Source: Spirochaetaceae bacterium
GTDB taxonomy: Bacteria; Myxococcota_A; UBA9160; UBA4427
Length of the DNA: 64,000 nt
Assembly (NCBI GenBank): GCA_020632655.1
Contig: JACKFD010000008.1
Coordinates: 124,001 to 188,000, forward strand
Direction: 5' to 3'
Shown here: positions 56,181 to 64,000 of the stretch, in pieces
How positions within the stretch are numbered: position 1 is the stretch's first letter
Layout: every line of letters starts with the position of its first letter
The notes under the pieces: model-generated
What the model was told of the DNA's origin: nothing
What the model saw: only the letters and a program-made list of their open reading frames with translations
The model's database searches: none
Position numbers and translations under genes: made by a program

Positions 56181-56214
56181 GCGCGGAGCGAGCGGCTCGC
56201 GCCCCCGGGTCGAC

Positions 56215-57660
56215 TCAGGGCAGCGGCTCGACCGCCGGCAGGCGATGGTGCCCCGCGATCACTTCGGGTCGCGGCTGGTAGATGCGGAACGTGAGGAAGA
56301 AGCGTCCTGGGCCGACCGGAAGCCAGTTGACGTCGTTGCGTTCGGGCCGCTCCCGTTGGAACCGGATCTCGAGCGCGCCGTCCGAGCGCCAGACGAGATC
56401 GGATCCCCGGTCGTTGAGCGAGTGACGACCGATCGCATTGGGGATCAGGTCCATCGTCTGGATGTCGTATGCCGTGACCGACCAGAACGCGTCGTGGGGC
56501 GGGAGCTGGCCGGGCTCGAAGACCAAGCGAAATCGGCGGTCTCCCGTCAGAGGAGCGCCGTTGGCGTCCGTCAGCGTCGAGGTGTACACGGACTCCTCGG
56601 GCAGGTTGATGAGGAAGCCGTTCGCTTCGATGACGGCGCGGGCATGGTAGTCGAAGCCGAACTGGCCTTCACGCGCCGAGACGGCGCTCCAGCCTGTGTG
56701 CCGGGGGGCTCCCCGGCGCGGCGCTTCGAGCAGCGCCGCGCGTCCGTCGACGGCAGCCCGTTCGAGCCCGCGTCGCGCGTCCGGGGAAAGCCGAGCGGCC
56801 TCGAAGCGGACGTTCGGCCCGAATCCCGCCCCGTCGAACTGGGCCATCAACGCCTCTTCGCCGGGAAGGCGCGGATTGGTGCGAAGGAACTCGTTGAGAT
56901 GGCGGAATGCCGCGATCGACTCGAGATCCTCCGCGCGTGGGAGATCGTCGGGCGGCGGAGGTACGGGTGCCGTGGGGCGCATACGAAAACGGTGCAGAAG
57001 CTGCCGAGCGGATTCGAGATCGTCCGGACCGTCGACGAGAAGCCGGCCGAGCAGGTAGCCGCGATGCGTCTTCAGTCGCACGACGTGGACGCGCTCGGGC
57101 GGCTCTCCCTGCCACTCGGGGCCGACGACCCAGATGCGCTGCGGCGCCGTGCCGGTCGTACGTCGGCCGGTATGCTGCACCTCGGAATAGAAGTCGGCGA
57201 ACGTCAGCGCGTAGTAGCGGTCCTGCGTGTCGGGCGTCTCGATCTCGACGGGACCCGGGCCAAGATCGAGCCAGGCGCGGAAGTAGAGGGTGTCGTGATT
57301 GGGAGCGCGACCCGAGAAGGCGCTGCCGGGCTCGGTGAATGCGTCCTGGAAGAAGAGCGCGTTGATCGGAACGCGGGGGCCCGATCGATCCGGTCCGTCG
57401 GCGGTCTGCTCTCGCATGAGCCGCATGTAGTCGAGCGCCGGGTAGCCGTAGAAGTAGGCCAGCAGGCCGATCGAGTAGGCGCGTCCCTCTTCGATCCGGG
57501 CGACGATCGGGTCGACGGGGGTCGCGCCGGCGCTCGCGGCGGGATCACCCGGCGTCGAGGCGTCGGATACGGAAGGCGTCGCGCGGATCGGCCCGCAGGC
57601 GAGCAGCGCCGCGACCAGGACGAGGAGTCCGATCCGGAGAGGCGCGTCGAACGGATCCAT
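56215..57660 (-). CDS. DUF1254/DUF1214-domain lipoprotein
   Basis: A 481-residue envelope protein. The signal has LRIGLLVLVAALLACGPIRA with lipobox Cys at about 22. DUF1254 follows (AYFYGYPALDYMRLMREQTA, then ALFFQDAFTEPGSAFSGRAP and NHDTLYFRAWLDLGPGPVEI). DUF1214 is at the C-terminal end (GQLPPHDAFWSVTAYDIQTM, GRHSLNDRGSDLVWRSDGAL, FLTFRIYQP). The role of these paired domains is unknown. It lies between the two ars promoter copies, oriented against them, so it probably was placed there by rearrangement. ATG at 57660 is preferred over a GTG at 57669. Confidence 0.87.
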   Translation of the reverse strand: MDPFDAPLRIGLLVLVAALLACGPIRATPSVSDASTPGDPAASAGATPVDPIVARIEEGRAYSIGLLAYFYGYPALDYMRLMREQTADGPDRSGPRVPINALFFQDAFTEPGSAFSGRAPNHDTLYFRAWLDLGPGPVEIETPDTQDRYYALTFADFYSEVQHTGRRTTGTAPQRIWVVGPEWQGEPPERVHVVRLKTHRGYLLGRLLVDGPDDLESARQLLHRFRMRPTAPVPPPPDDLPRAEDLESIAAFRHLNEFLRTNPRLPGEEALMAQFDGAGFGPNVRFEAARLSPDARRGLERAAVDGRAALLEAPRRGAPRHTGWSAVSAREGQFGFDYHARAVIEANGFLINLPEESVYTSTLTDANGAPLTGDRRFRLVFEPGQLPPHDAFWSVTAYDIQTMDLIPNAIGRHSLNDRGSDLVWRSDGALEIRFQRERPERNDVNWLPVGPGRFFLTFRIYQPRPEVIAGHHRLPAVEPLP

Positions 57661-57922
57661 GGGTCGCACGTTGTGGATTCCTCAGGCTCTGCACATTGCG
57701 CTGGATTCGCCGCGCGGGGCACTCCGCACCGCGCTCCGCGCACCACGACGTTGCCGGCTCGCGGCCGGAGCGCGCCGCGTCGTCTCTCGTGTGCGGCGGC
57801 AGAACATAGGCGATGCGATGGCTCGCCGTCGAAGAGGCGCCGCGCTTCCGGCGTCCCTCGAGGCCATGGATTCGCGCGGCGGAGCGCACCGGAGCCAGCG
57901 GGCCGGGCGGGTGCTTAGGCGA

Positions 57923-58014
57923 TCTTCACCCGATCGTCACCTGTGCCGGGCTACCCCTCCGGCCGCCTGGACGTCATATTCGATCAATCGAATATGACGC
58001 CCGACACCCTCTTC
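57923..58014 (+). repeat. Duplicated ars promoter/operator segment, copy 2
   Basis: The intact copy, in front of and reaching seven codons into arsR. It is in direct orientation 2032 bp from copy 1. The remaining upstream spacer (57661-57922) shows no gene. Confidence 0.9.
57975..57996. promoter_or_regulatory. ArsR operator overlapping the arsR start codon
   Basis: A 22-bp palindrome with 10-base arms CATATTCGAT and ATCGAATATG around CA. Its last three bases are the arsR ATG, and no Shine-Dalgarno is present, so the mRNA may be leaderless or nearly so. Confidence 0.75.
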
Positions 58015-58380
58015 GCCGCCCTCGCCCACCCGCTCCGCGTGCGCCTGCTGAGCCTCCTGCTCGCCGAGAAGGAGCTCTGCGTCTGCGACCTCGGCGCGAT
58101 CGTCGGGGCGCCCCAGCCGACGATCTCGCGCCATCTCGCGATGCTGCGCCGCGCGGGCCTCGTCGAGGTCCGGACGGAGGGACGCTGGAAGCACTACGCG
58201 CTCGCGGCCCCGAAGACGCGCCTGCATCGCCTGCTGCTGCGCGCCCTCGACCGCTGCGTGGACGAGGGCCCGGATCTCGTGGCGGATCGGGCGCGGCTCG
58301 AGGGGCATGCGATCGCGCTGCGCTGTGGTCCCGCGACGGGCGACGCACGGCGGGCTTCGCGCAGGCGGAGGGGGCGATGA
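57994..58380 (+). CDS. arsR: ArsR-family arsenite-responsive repressor
   Basis: A 128-residue winged-helix repressor. It starts [20 protein letters not shown]; the As(III)-binding helix contains ELCVCDL, the classical CxC signature, then [20 protein letters not shown] is the recognition region. An Arg-rich tail is present. The start codon is part of a perfect palindrome, ideal for autorepression. The stop overlaps arsC as ATGA, so the operon is tightly coupled. Confidence 0.93.
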   Translation: MTPDTLFAALAHPLRVRLLSLLLAEKELCVCDLGAIVGAPQPTISRHLAMLRRAGLVEVRTEGRWKHYALAAPKTRLHRLLLRALDRCVDEGPDLVADRARLEGHAIALRCGPATGDARRASRRRRGR

Positions 58381-58940
58381 CGACGCGACGCTTCGAGGTG
58401 CTCTTCCTCTGCACGGGCAACTCGGCGCGCAGCCTGCTCGCAGAGGCGCTGCTCCGGGCGCTCGGCGGGGATCGCTTCGGGGCGTGGAGCGCCGGCAGCC
58501 GGCCGACCGGACGCGCGCATCCCCTCGCACTCGAGGTGCTCCGGGAGCGCGGCCACGACGTCGCCGGGCTGCGATCGAAGAGCTGGGACGAGTTCGCGCG
58601 CCCCGACGCGCCGCGCCTCGACTTCGTCTTCACCGTCTGCGACAACGCGGCGGGCGAGGTCTGCCCCGTCTGGCCCGGCCAACCGATGACGGCGCATTGG
58701 GGCATCGAGGATCCCGCTGCCTTCGAAGGCGACGACGCCCTCCACAAGCTCCGCTTCGTGCGCGCCTACCACGAGCTCCGCCGCCGCATCGAGCTCTTCA
58801 CGAGCCTGCCCGTCGAGGCCCTCGATCGCATGTCCCTGCAACGACGACTCGACGAGATCGGCGCGATCGATCGCAACGGCGCGGCCGCGCACGCGCAAGG
58901 CGACGAGGCACGATCCGATCACGAGGAGACGATCCGATGA
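58377..58940 (+). CDS. arsC: Arsenate reductase, LMW-phosphatase type
   Basis: A 187-residue arsenate reductase. The P-loop is [20 protein letters not shown] (Cx5R), and [14 protein letters not shown] holds the redox cysteines of thioredoxin-coupled ArsC, followed by [11 protein letters not shown]. It reduces arsenate to arsenite, which the next gene product exports. The C terminus is longer than usual (about 45 extra residues, charged). ATGA overlaps join it to arsR and acr3. Confidence 0.93.
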   Translation: MTTRRFEVLFLCTGNSARSLLAEALLRALGGDRFGAWSAGSRPTGRAHPLALEVLRERGHDVAGLRSKSWDEFARPDAPRLDFVFTVCDNAAGEVCPVWPGQPMTAHWGIEDPAAFEGDDALHKLRFVRAYHELRRRIELFTSLPVEALDRMSLQRRLDEIGAIDRNGAAAHAQGDEARSDHEETIR

Positions 58941-60127
58941 CGGCAGGCGACATCGCCCGCGACGACGCCCCGCACATGCACGGCTTCGAGCGGCTGCTCA
59001 CGCTCTGGGTCCTGCTCTGCATGGCCGCGGGCATCGCCCTCGGGCGGATCGCGCCCGGATTCGCGAAGCGACTCGACGGGATGACCCTCGACGTGGGCGG
59101 CGCGCCCGTCGTGTCGATCCCGATCGCAGTCTGCCTCTTCTTCATGATGTACCCGATCATGGTGAAGATCGACTTCGACGAGGTGCGCGAGGCGGGTCGG
59201 AACCTGCGACCCGTGCTGCTCACCCTCTTCGTGAACTGGTGCGTGAAGCCCTTCACCATGCTGGCGATCGCGAGCTTCTTCCTCGGCACGGTCTTCCTCG
59301 GGCTGATCGGACCGGAGGCGACGGACCTCGTCAAGCCACCCTTCGGCCTCGACCTCGCGCCGGGTACGCCATACGGCGCGGGGCGGATCGTCTTGCGGGA
59401 TGGCGGGACCTGGCTCGAGATCCCGCTCTGGCGCAGCTATCTCGCGGGCTGCATCCTGCTCGGCGTCGCACCCTGCACGGCGATGGTGCTGGTCTGGGGA
59501 GCGCTCGCGCGCGGGCGGGACGGGCACACGCTCGTCATGGTGGCGGTCAACTCGCTCACGATGCTCGGCCTCTACGGCGTGCTCGGCGGGGCTTTGCTCG
59601 GCGTGGGGCGGCTGCCCGTTCCGTGGCAGGCGCTGGGGCTCTCGATCGGGGTGTACGTCGCCTTGCCACTGGTCGCGGGATACCTCTCGCGCAGGTGGAT
59701 CCTCGCCTGGCGGGGTCGGGACTGGTTCGAAGCGCGCTTCCTCCGGATCCTCTCGCCGGTCACGATCCTCGCGTTGCTGACGACGCTCGTGCTGCTCTTC
59801 TCGTTCAAGGGCGACGTGATCGTCGCGCAGCCGCTCACGATCGTGTGGATCGCCGTGCCGCTCGTCGTGCAGACGCTGCTCATCTTCGCGATCGCCTGGG
59901 GGCTCGCGCGGCTCTTCGGGCTCGAATACCGGGACGCAGCGCCCACGGCGCTGATCGGCGCGAGCAACCACTTCGAGGTCGCCATCGCGACCGCCGTGAT
60001 GCTCTTCGGTCTCTCGTCGGGTGCGGCCCTTGCGACCGTCGTGGGCGTGCTGATCGAGGTGCCGCTCATGCTCGCCCTCGTGCGCGTCTGTCTCGCGACG
60101 CGCGCCGCATTCGCCGCGACGAGCTGA
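58937..60127 (+). CDS. acr3: ACR3-type arsenite efflux transporter
   Basis: A 396-residue membrane protein with about ten helices. ACR3 signatures: [40 protein letters not shown] (conserved Cys), [19 protein letters not shown] and [20 protein letters not shown]. It exports arsenite. An insert near residue 125-155 lies between helices 4 and 5. ATGA overlap with arsC. Confidence 0.94.
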   Translation: MTAGDIARDDAPHMHGFERLLTLWVLLCMAAGIALGRIAPGFAKRLDGMTLDVGGAPVVSIPIAVCLFFMMYPIMVKIDFDEVREAGRNLRPVLLTLFVNWCVKPFTMLAIASFFLGTVFLGLIGPEATDLVKPPFGLDLAPGTPYGAGRIVLRDGGTWLEIPLWRSYLAGCILLGVAPCTAMVLVWGALARGRDGHTLVMVAVNSLTMLGLYGVLGGALLGVGRLPVPWQALGLSIGVYVALPLVAGYLSRRWILAWRGRDWFEARFLRILSPVTILALLTTLVLLFSFKGDVIVAQPLTIVWIAVPLVVQTLLIFAIAWGLARLFGLEYRDAAPTALIGASNHFEVAIATAVMLFGLSSGAALATVVGVLIEVPLMLALVRVCLATRAAFAATS

Positions 60128-60216
60128 TCCGAGGCTCGACCTCGGGTCGCGGGCCCCGATCTTCGATCGTGTCCGATCTCTGGTCGGACTTCGAGCGCGT
60201 GCGTAGCGTCGACGGC

Positions 60217-62442
60217 ATGCAGACACGCCCTCGACCCGTCCGGCGCCGCCCCGCCGCCGCGCTCGACTCCCCGTCCGGCGCGCCGGGGTCGCCTCGATCG
60301 GCCGCCCTCGCAACGGGGCTGCTCTCCCTGGTCTTCGCCCTCGGCGCCGCGCCGGATGCCCGCGGCGAAGACGGGGATCCGGTCGCGAACGCCGCGCCCG
60401 CCGGGCGGGCCCACACGGAGTCGAGTGCAGGCCCGGATCCCTTCGCCCCGGGCGTCGAGTCGATCGTCGTCTTCGGACGCGCGGACGAGCAGATCGGAAT
60501 CGCGACGGCCGGCTCCGAGGGCCGCGTCGCGCGTGCCGATCTCGAGCTGCGCCCCCTCGGTCGCGTGGGCGAGCTGCTCGAGATGGTGCCCGGGCTGATC
60601 GCGACCCAGCACTCGGGCCCCGGCAAGTCGAACCAGCTCTTCCTGCGCGGATTCAACCTCGACCACGGCACCGACTTCGCCGCCCACTTCGACGGCGTCC
60701 CCATCAACCTGCGCACCCACGGCCATGGCCAGGGCTACCTCGACCTCAACTTCGTGATCCCCGAGCTCGTCGAGTCGATGGACTTCCGCAAGGGGCCCTA
60801 CCGCGCCGACGTCGGCGACTTCGCGTCCGCAGGCTCGTCGTTCATGCGCAGCTACGACGTCCTGCCGCATTCCTTCGCCTCGCTCACGATCGGGCAGGAC
60901 GCCTTCGTCCGCGGCCTCTCGGCGGCGAACGTCGAGGCGGCCGGTGGCGACGTGATCCTCGCTCTCGAGGCGAAGACCTTCGACGATCCCTACGACCTCG
61001 ATGCGGACCTGCTCCACATCAACGCCTTCGCCAAGCTGACCCGCCCCCTCGGCGCCGGCACCCTGCGCGCCTCGGCCCTCGGCTACCACGCCGAGTGGAC
61101 CTCGACCGATCAGGTCCCGCGCCGCGCGATCGACTCCCCGGACCCCGCCATCTCGATTCCCCGCCTCGGCTATGTCGACCCGGACCTCGGCGGCGAGACG
61201 ACCCGCGTCGGCACGAACTTCGAGTGGGTCGAGGACGGCGAGGATCCGCTGCGCCTGTCGACCTGGCTCCTCTACTACCGCCTCAAGCTCTTCTCGAACT
61301 TCACCTACTTCCTCGACGACCCTCCGCCGGGAGATGGCGACGAGTTCGCCCAGCGCGACGAACGCGTGGCCTGGGGGGCGCGCGCGACGAAGCATCTCGC
61401 GCTCGAGCTCGCCGGGCGCCCGTTCGACCTCCAGCTCGGTAGCGAGACCCGCCTCGACGTGATCACCGACGTCGGGCTCTTCCAGACGGCCGGTCGCGCG
61501 CGCACCGGAACCGTCCGCCGCGACGACGTCCACGAGTGGTCCGGCGCCGTCTTCTCCGAGGCGCGCTTCACGCCCTTCGACTGGATGACCTGGATGGTCG
61601 GCGTCCGCGGCGATCTCTACGTCTTCGACGTCGACGCGCGGGACGGGATCGGCGCCGAGACCAACTCGGGGACCGAGTTGGACGGACTGGTCAGCCCGAA
61701 GCTCGCCCTGATCCTGCGGCCCCACGAGCAGTTCGAGCTCTACCTGAACGGCGGCGGGGGCTTCCACTCGAACGACGCCCGGGGCACGACGATCGCGATC
61801 GATCCGTCGAACGGCGCCGCCGTCGACCCGGTCGATCCCCTGGCGAGGCAATGGGGTGCCGAGCTCGGCGCGCGCTGGCAGCCCGACCGACGCTTCCACG
61901 TGACGAGCGCGCTCTGGTTCCTGACCTCGCAGTCGGAGCTCGTCTTCGTCGGCGACGCGGGCACGACGGAGCCCTCCGGCAGCAGCCGACGCTTCGGCGT
62001 CGAGCTGAGCGCCTTCCTCCAGCCCTTCCGCTGGCTCGCCCTCGACGCCTCCTACGCCTGGTCCGACGCCCGCTTCGACGATCTACCGCGGGGCCAGGAC
62101 CGCATCCCCGGCGCGATCGAGCAGGTCGTCTCCGCCGGCGCGACCGTCACGGCGGGGGACTGGTCCGGCAGCCTGCGCGTCCGACACTTCGGAGCGTACC
62201 CCCTCGTCGAGGACGACACCCAGCGGGCCAGCTCGACCACCCTCGTGAACCTCGGGGCGAATTACGACTGGGGCCCCCTGCGGCTCGGCCTCACGGTGAT
62301 CAACCTCTTCGACTCGAAGGACGCGGACATCCAGTACTACTACGCGTCGCAGCTCGCGACGGAGGCGACACCGCAGGCGGACGTGCATCTGCATCCGGCC
62401 ATGCCACGTCAGGTGCGGGGGACCGCGACGCTGCGCTTCTAG
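60217..62442 (+). CDS. TonB-dependent outer-membrane receptor
   Basis: A 741-residue receptor. A signal region lies near residues 30-50 (LATGLLSLVFALGAAPDARG). The plug shows ELLEMVPGLIATQHSGPGKS, QLFLRGFNLDHGTDFAAHFD and GVPINLRTHGHGQGYLDLNF, and the barrel ends RQVRGTATLRF with a terminal Phe. The His/Gly-rich plug loop could bind metal. It lies 89 bp after acr3 on the same strand without obvious terminator, so co-expression with the ars genes is possible. No siderophore genes are near. Confidence 0.9.
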   Translation: MQTRPRPVRRRPAAALDSPSGAPGSPRSAALATGLLSLVFALGAAPDARGEDGDPVANAAPAGRAHTESSAGPDPFAPGVESIVVFGRADEQIGIATAGSEGRVARADLELRPLGRVGELLEMVPGLIATQHSGPGKSNQLFLRGFNLDHGTDFAAHFDGVPINLRTHGHGQGYLDLNFVIPELVESMDFRKGPYRADVGDFASAGSSFMRSYDVLPHSFASLTIGQDAFVRGLSAANVEAAGGDVILALEAKTFDDPYDLDADLLHINAFAKLTRPLGAGTLRASALGYHAEWTSTDQVPRRAIDSPDPAISIPRLGYVDPDLGGETTRVGTNFEWVEDGEDPLRLSTWLLYYRLKLFSNFTYFLDDPPPGDGDEFAQRDERVAWGARATKHLALELAGRPFDLQLGSETRLDVITDVGLFQTAGRARTGTVRRDDVHEWSGAVFSEARFTPFDWMTWMVGVRGDLYVFDVDARDGIGAETNSGTELDGLVSPKLALILRPHEQFELYLNGGGGFHSNDARGTTIAIDPSNGAAVDPVDPLARQWGAELGARWQPDRRFHVTSALWFLTSQSELVFVGDAGTTEPSGSSRRFGVELSAFLQPFRWLALDASYAWSDARFDDLPRGQDRIPGAIEQVVSAGATVTAGDWSGSLRVRHFGAYPLVEDDTQRASSTTLVNLGANYDWGPLRLGLTVINLFDSKDADIQYYYASQLATEATPQADVHLHPAMPRQVRGTATLRF

Positions 62443-62464
62443 CGCCGAGCCGAGGAGGCGGCGC
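62442..62464. terminator. Possible stem-loop between convergent genes
   Basis: GCGCCG and CGGCGC arms around an 11-base loop, at the stop of the receptor gene and before the end of the M56 gene. No T-run. Confidence 0.3.
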
Positions 62465-62471
62465 CGACCGA

Positions 62472-63461
62472 TCAGGCTCCCGGCATCGCGACGAGCGTGA
62501 TCAGATGCTCGAGCTGGTGGTGGACGATCTGGGCCGCGAGCCCGAGCGCGAGTACGCCGACGAGCCCGACCCGACGCCCAGGCCAGACCTGGAGCGCCCG
62601 GGGCGGCGCGAGCAGGCTCTCGACACGTGCGGCGACGGAGCTGCCCCCCATCCCGACCGCGACGGCGCCTTCTGGGTGATCCCCGATCACCATCGCCTCG
62701 ACCGAGAGGATCGCCTGCGCCACGCGAAGGCGATCTCCGACGAAGCCCGCCGCCGCCTCGTCGCAGGCCCGCTCGGTCGCGAGATCGAATGCCCGGAGCA
62801 GCGTCGCCTGCACGCGCGCGCCGGCGACCCGCGTCCCCAGCCCCGCCAGCAGCCGGCGCAGCGGATCCCGGCGCCGCACGTGCTCCCCTTCGTGCGCGAG
62901 CACGACCTCGAGCTCGGAGGCGGAGAGCGCCCGGGCCAGCGTCGTCGAGACGAGCGTGCGCGGCCGGAGCCAGCCCACGGTCCAGGCGAAGGGACGGTCC
63001 GAGGCGAGGAGCCGAACGGCCGCAGATCGACTCGGGGCGCCATCCCGGGGAATCGCCGGCAGGGCCCGTCTCGCCCGGAAGAGACCGACGGCGCGCGAGA
63101 GTCCGCCCATCAGCAGGGTGAGAAACGCGACCAGCACGAGGGCCGTGAGGACGGGAGTCAGCGCCGCGGTCGGATGGACGAGGCAGAGATGGACGTGGTC
63201 GGGATGCGCGGCGCAATGATCGAGCGCCGGCAGCAGGACGCCGGCCAGCCCCGGCGCGACCCCGAGCAGCACCACCATCGTGGGCAGTGCGATCGGCGAG
63301 AGGGCGAGCGCGAGCAGGAGTGCGGCGCGGTCCGCCGGATGCCAGTCGCGAGTCCGTGCCTCGAGTCCAGACCACGACAGGCGCAGGAGCCCGCCCGCCA
63401 GCCCCCAGACGAGCAGCCAGACGCCGGCGAGCACGAAGAGCGTCGCGAGCTCGGCCGTCAC
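62472..63461 (-). CDS. M56-family (BlaR1-like) membrane metallopeptidase
   Basis: A 329-residue membrane protease. Hydrophobic helices lie near 5-30, 45-75 and 100-125. The zinc-binding motif is VVLAHEGEHVRRRDPL (HExxH, about 190) with the Glu ligand in ATERACDEAA. The extracellular penicillin-binding sensor of BlaR1/MecR1 is missing: the protein ends after a last membrane helix near 290-310. It presumably degrades or cleaves the partner BlaI-type repressor, whose gene overlaps by 4 bp. The signal is unknown. Confidence 0.87.
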   Translation of the reverse strand: MTAELATLFVLAGVWLLVWGLAGGLLRLSWSGLEARTRDWHPADRAALLLALALSPIALPTMVVLLGVAPGLAGVLLPALDHCAAHPDHVHLCLVHPTAALTPVLTALVLVAFLTLLMGGLSRAVGLFRARRALPAIPRDGAPSRSAAVRLLASDRPFAWTVGWLRPRTLVSTTLARALSASELEVVLAHEGEHVRRRDPLRRLLAGLGTRVAGARVQATLLRAFDLATERACDEAAAGFVGDRLRVAQAILSVEAMVIGDHPEGAVAVGMGGSSVAARVESLLAPPRALQVWPGRRVGLVGVLALGLAAQIVHHQLEHLITLVAMPGA

Positions 63462-63871
63462 GACTCCTCCTCCGCCTCCCGCTCCCGGAGGCGAAGCGCG
63501 ACGAGGGCCCCCAGCCGCTCCAGCAGCGCCTCGTCCGCGCGCTCGGCGAAGTCCACGAAGCCCACCAGGACCTCTGCGTGATCGGCCTCGCCCAGATCCG
63601 AGACGACGAGATCGAAGGTCTCGCGAATGAAGGCGCGCCGACTCACCAGGGCGGCATAGCGATACGCGCGTCCATGCCGGCTGCGCGAGACGAGCCCCTT
63701 GCGCACGAGCCGCTCGAGCGTCGAGTGGATCGTGTTGCGCGTGACGCCGCGCGTCTGGCCCACGTCGCGATGGACGTCGAGTACGTCGAGGGCGCCTTCG
63801 TCGCTCCAGAGGCGGTCCATCACCGCAGTCTCGAGCGGCCCGAGCGTGGTCGTCGAACGTCTTCCGCTCAA
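63458..63871 (-). CDS. BlaI/MecI/CopY-family repressor
   Basis: A 137-residue winged-helix repressor. Typical blocks: LGPLETAVMDRLWSDEGALD, VTRNTIHSTLERLVRKGLVS and RHGRAYRYAALVSRRAFIRE, then a C-terminal dimerisation helix. The usual cleavage site near Asn-Phe is not clear. It overlaps the M56 gene (ATGA), the classical repressor-protease pair. The target operator is not recognised upstream. Confidence 0.9.
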   Translation of the reverse strand: MSGRRSTTTLGPLETAVMDRLWSDEGALDVLDVHRDVGQTRGVTRNTIHSTLERLVRKGLVSRSRHGRAYRYAALVSRRAFIRETFDLVVSDLGEADHAEVLVGFVDFAERADEALLERLGALVALRLREREAEEES

Positions 63872-64000
63872 GGGTCCCGCAACGCCTCCGTCTCGAACGC
63901 GTGTCCCCCGATCCGCCTCGACCCGGGGCCCGCTCGTCGACCGACGCTACCCCGGCACATGCCGCGCTGCACCGGGGGATGCCTGCCGCGTCTCAGAGCT
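63872..64000. other. Upstream region of the repressor gene
   Basis: 129 bp to the window edge. It should carry the promoter of the BlaI-M56 pair; I cannot identify a TACA-N-TGTA-like operator or other gene. Confidence 0.4.

Noticed and set aside
62472..63871. Beta-lactam resistance regulator pair
   Set aside because: The M56 protein lacks the penicillin-binding sensor domain and no beta-lactamase gene is adjacent, so the signal is left open.

Overview
This is a very GC-rich (roughly 70% G+C), gene-dense bacterial chromosome segment. Third-position GC is so high that both strands stay open over long stretches, so calls rest on recognisable protein content, start context and overlaps. The content points to an aerobic, environmental Gram-negative: PEP-CTERM-type surface proteins, a TonB-dependent receptor, lipoproteins, SIMPL and patatin proteins, many SDR, GST, Rieske, sterol-desaturase-like and amidohydrolase enzymes, and de novo glycine-betaine synthesis. 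A member of the former Deltaproteobacteria (Myxococcota or a relative) is my best guess, but that is inference. No rRNA, tRNA, CRISPR or prophage was found.

Layout. 1-5.3 kb: a light/photodamage module with a B12-dependent CarH-type MerR repressor, an FAD oxidoreductase and a DNA photolyase (cut by the window edge) on the minus strand. A group-2-like sigma70 factor and a DCC thiol-disulfide protein diverge from it. 5.2-12.8 kb: LLM oxidoreductase, APC permease, APH-like kinase, a UPF0462/C4orf33-like protein, a 37-bp minisatellite, a sterol-desaturase-family enzyme and a row of SDR, NTF2-like and EthD-like genes. 13-26.5 kb: CBS protein, amidohydrolase, lipoprotein, GST, duplicated carboxymuconolactone decarboxylase, DUF1295 reductase, zinc alcohol dehydrogenase, short-chain fatty acid transporter, a tandem MarR regulator with a second desaturase, another SDR and a lone molybdopterin oxidoreductase. 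A 36-bp minisatellite lies between the last two. 26.5-29.3 kb: PEP-CTERM protein, SnoaL-like protein, GST, CoA-pyrophosphatase-type Nudix.

29.2-36.3 kb: RecQ with a histone-H1-like tail, then a MarR regulator, glycine/sarcosine methyltransferase, sarcosine/dimethylglycine methyltransferase and a BCCT transporter. This set can both make and import glycine betaine, and two matching palindromes precede it. 36.8-47.2 kb: patatin, ceramidase-like protein, HEAT-repeat protein, B12 radical SAM enzyme, Cys-rich repeat surface protein, TMTC-like TPR membrane protein, Rieske oxygenase, MreB paralogue. 47.2-50.4 kb: a 38-bp minisatellite, SleB-type hydrolase, SIMPL protein and a complete insertion sequence with inverted ends and a 9-bp target duplication.

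50.5-55.9 kb: four tightly packed minus-strand genes (GST, PNPOx-flavin reductase fusion, DUF1348 protein, ChrR-like double cupin) lie behind a sigma54-type promoter. A GAF/AAA+ sigma54 activator with a Cys cluster diverges from them. I consider this the most promising little-described unit here. 55.9-62.5 kb: an arsenic operon (arsR-arsC-acr3, then a TonB receptor). Its promoter/operator is duplicated 2 kb upstream in front of a truncated, frameshifted rhodanese remnant. 62.5-63.9 kb: a BlaI-type repressor with an M56 membrane protease.
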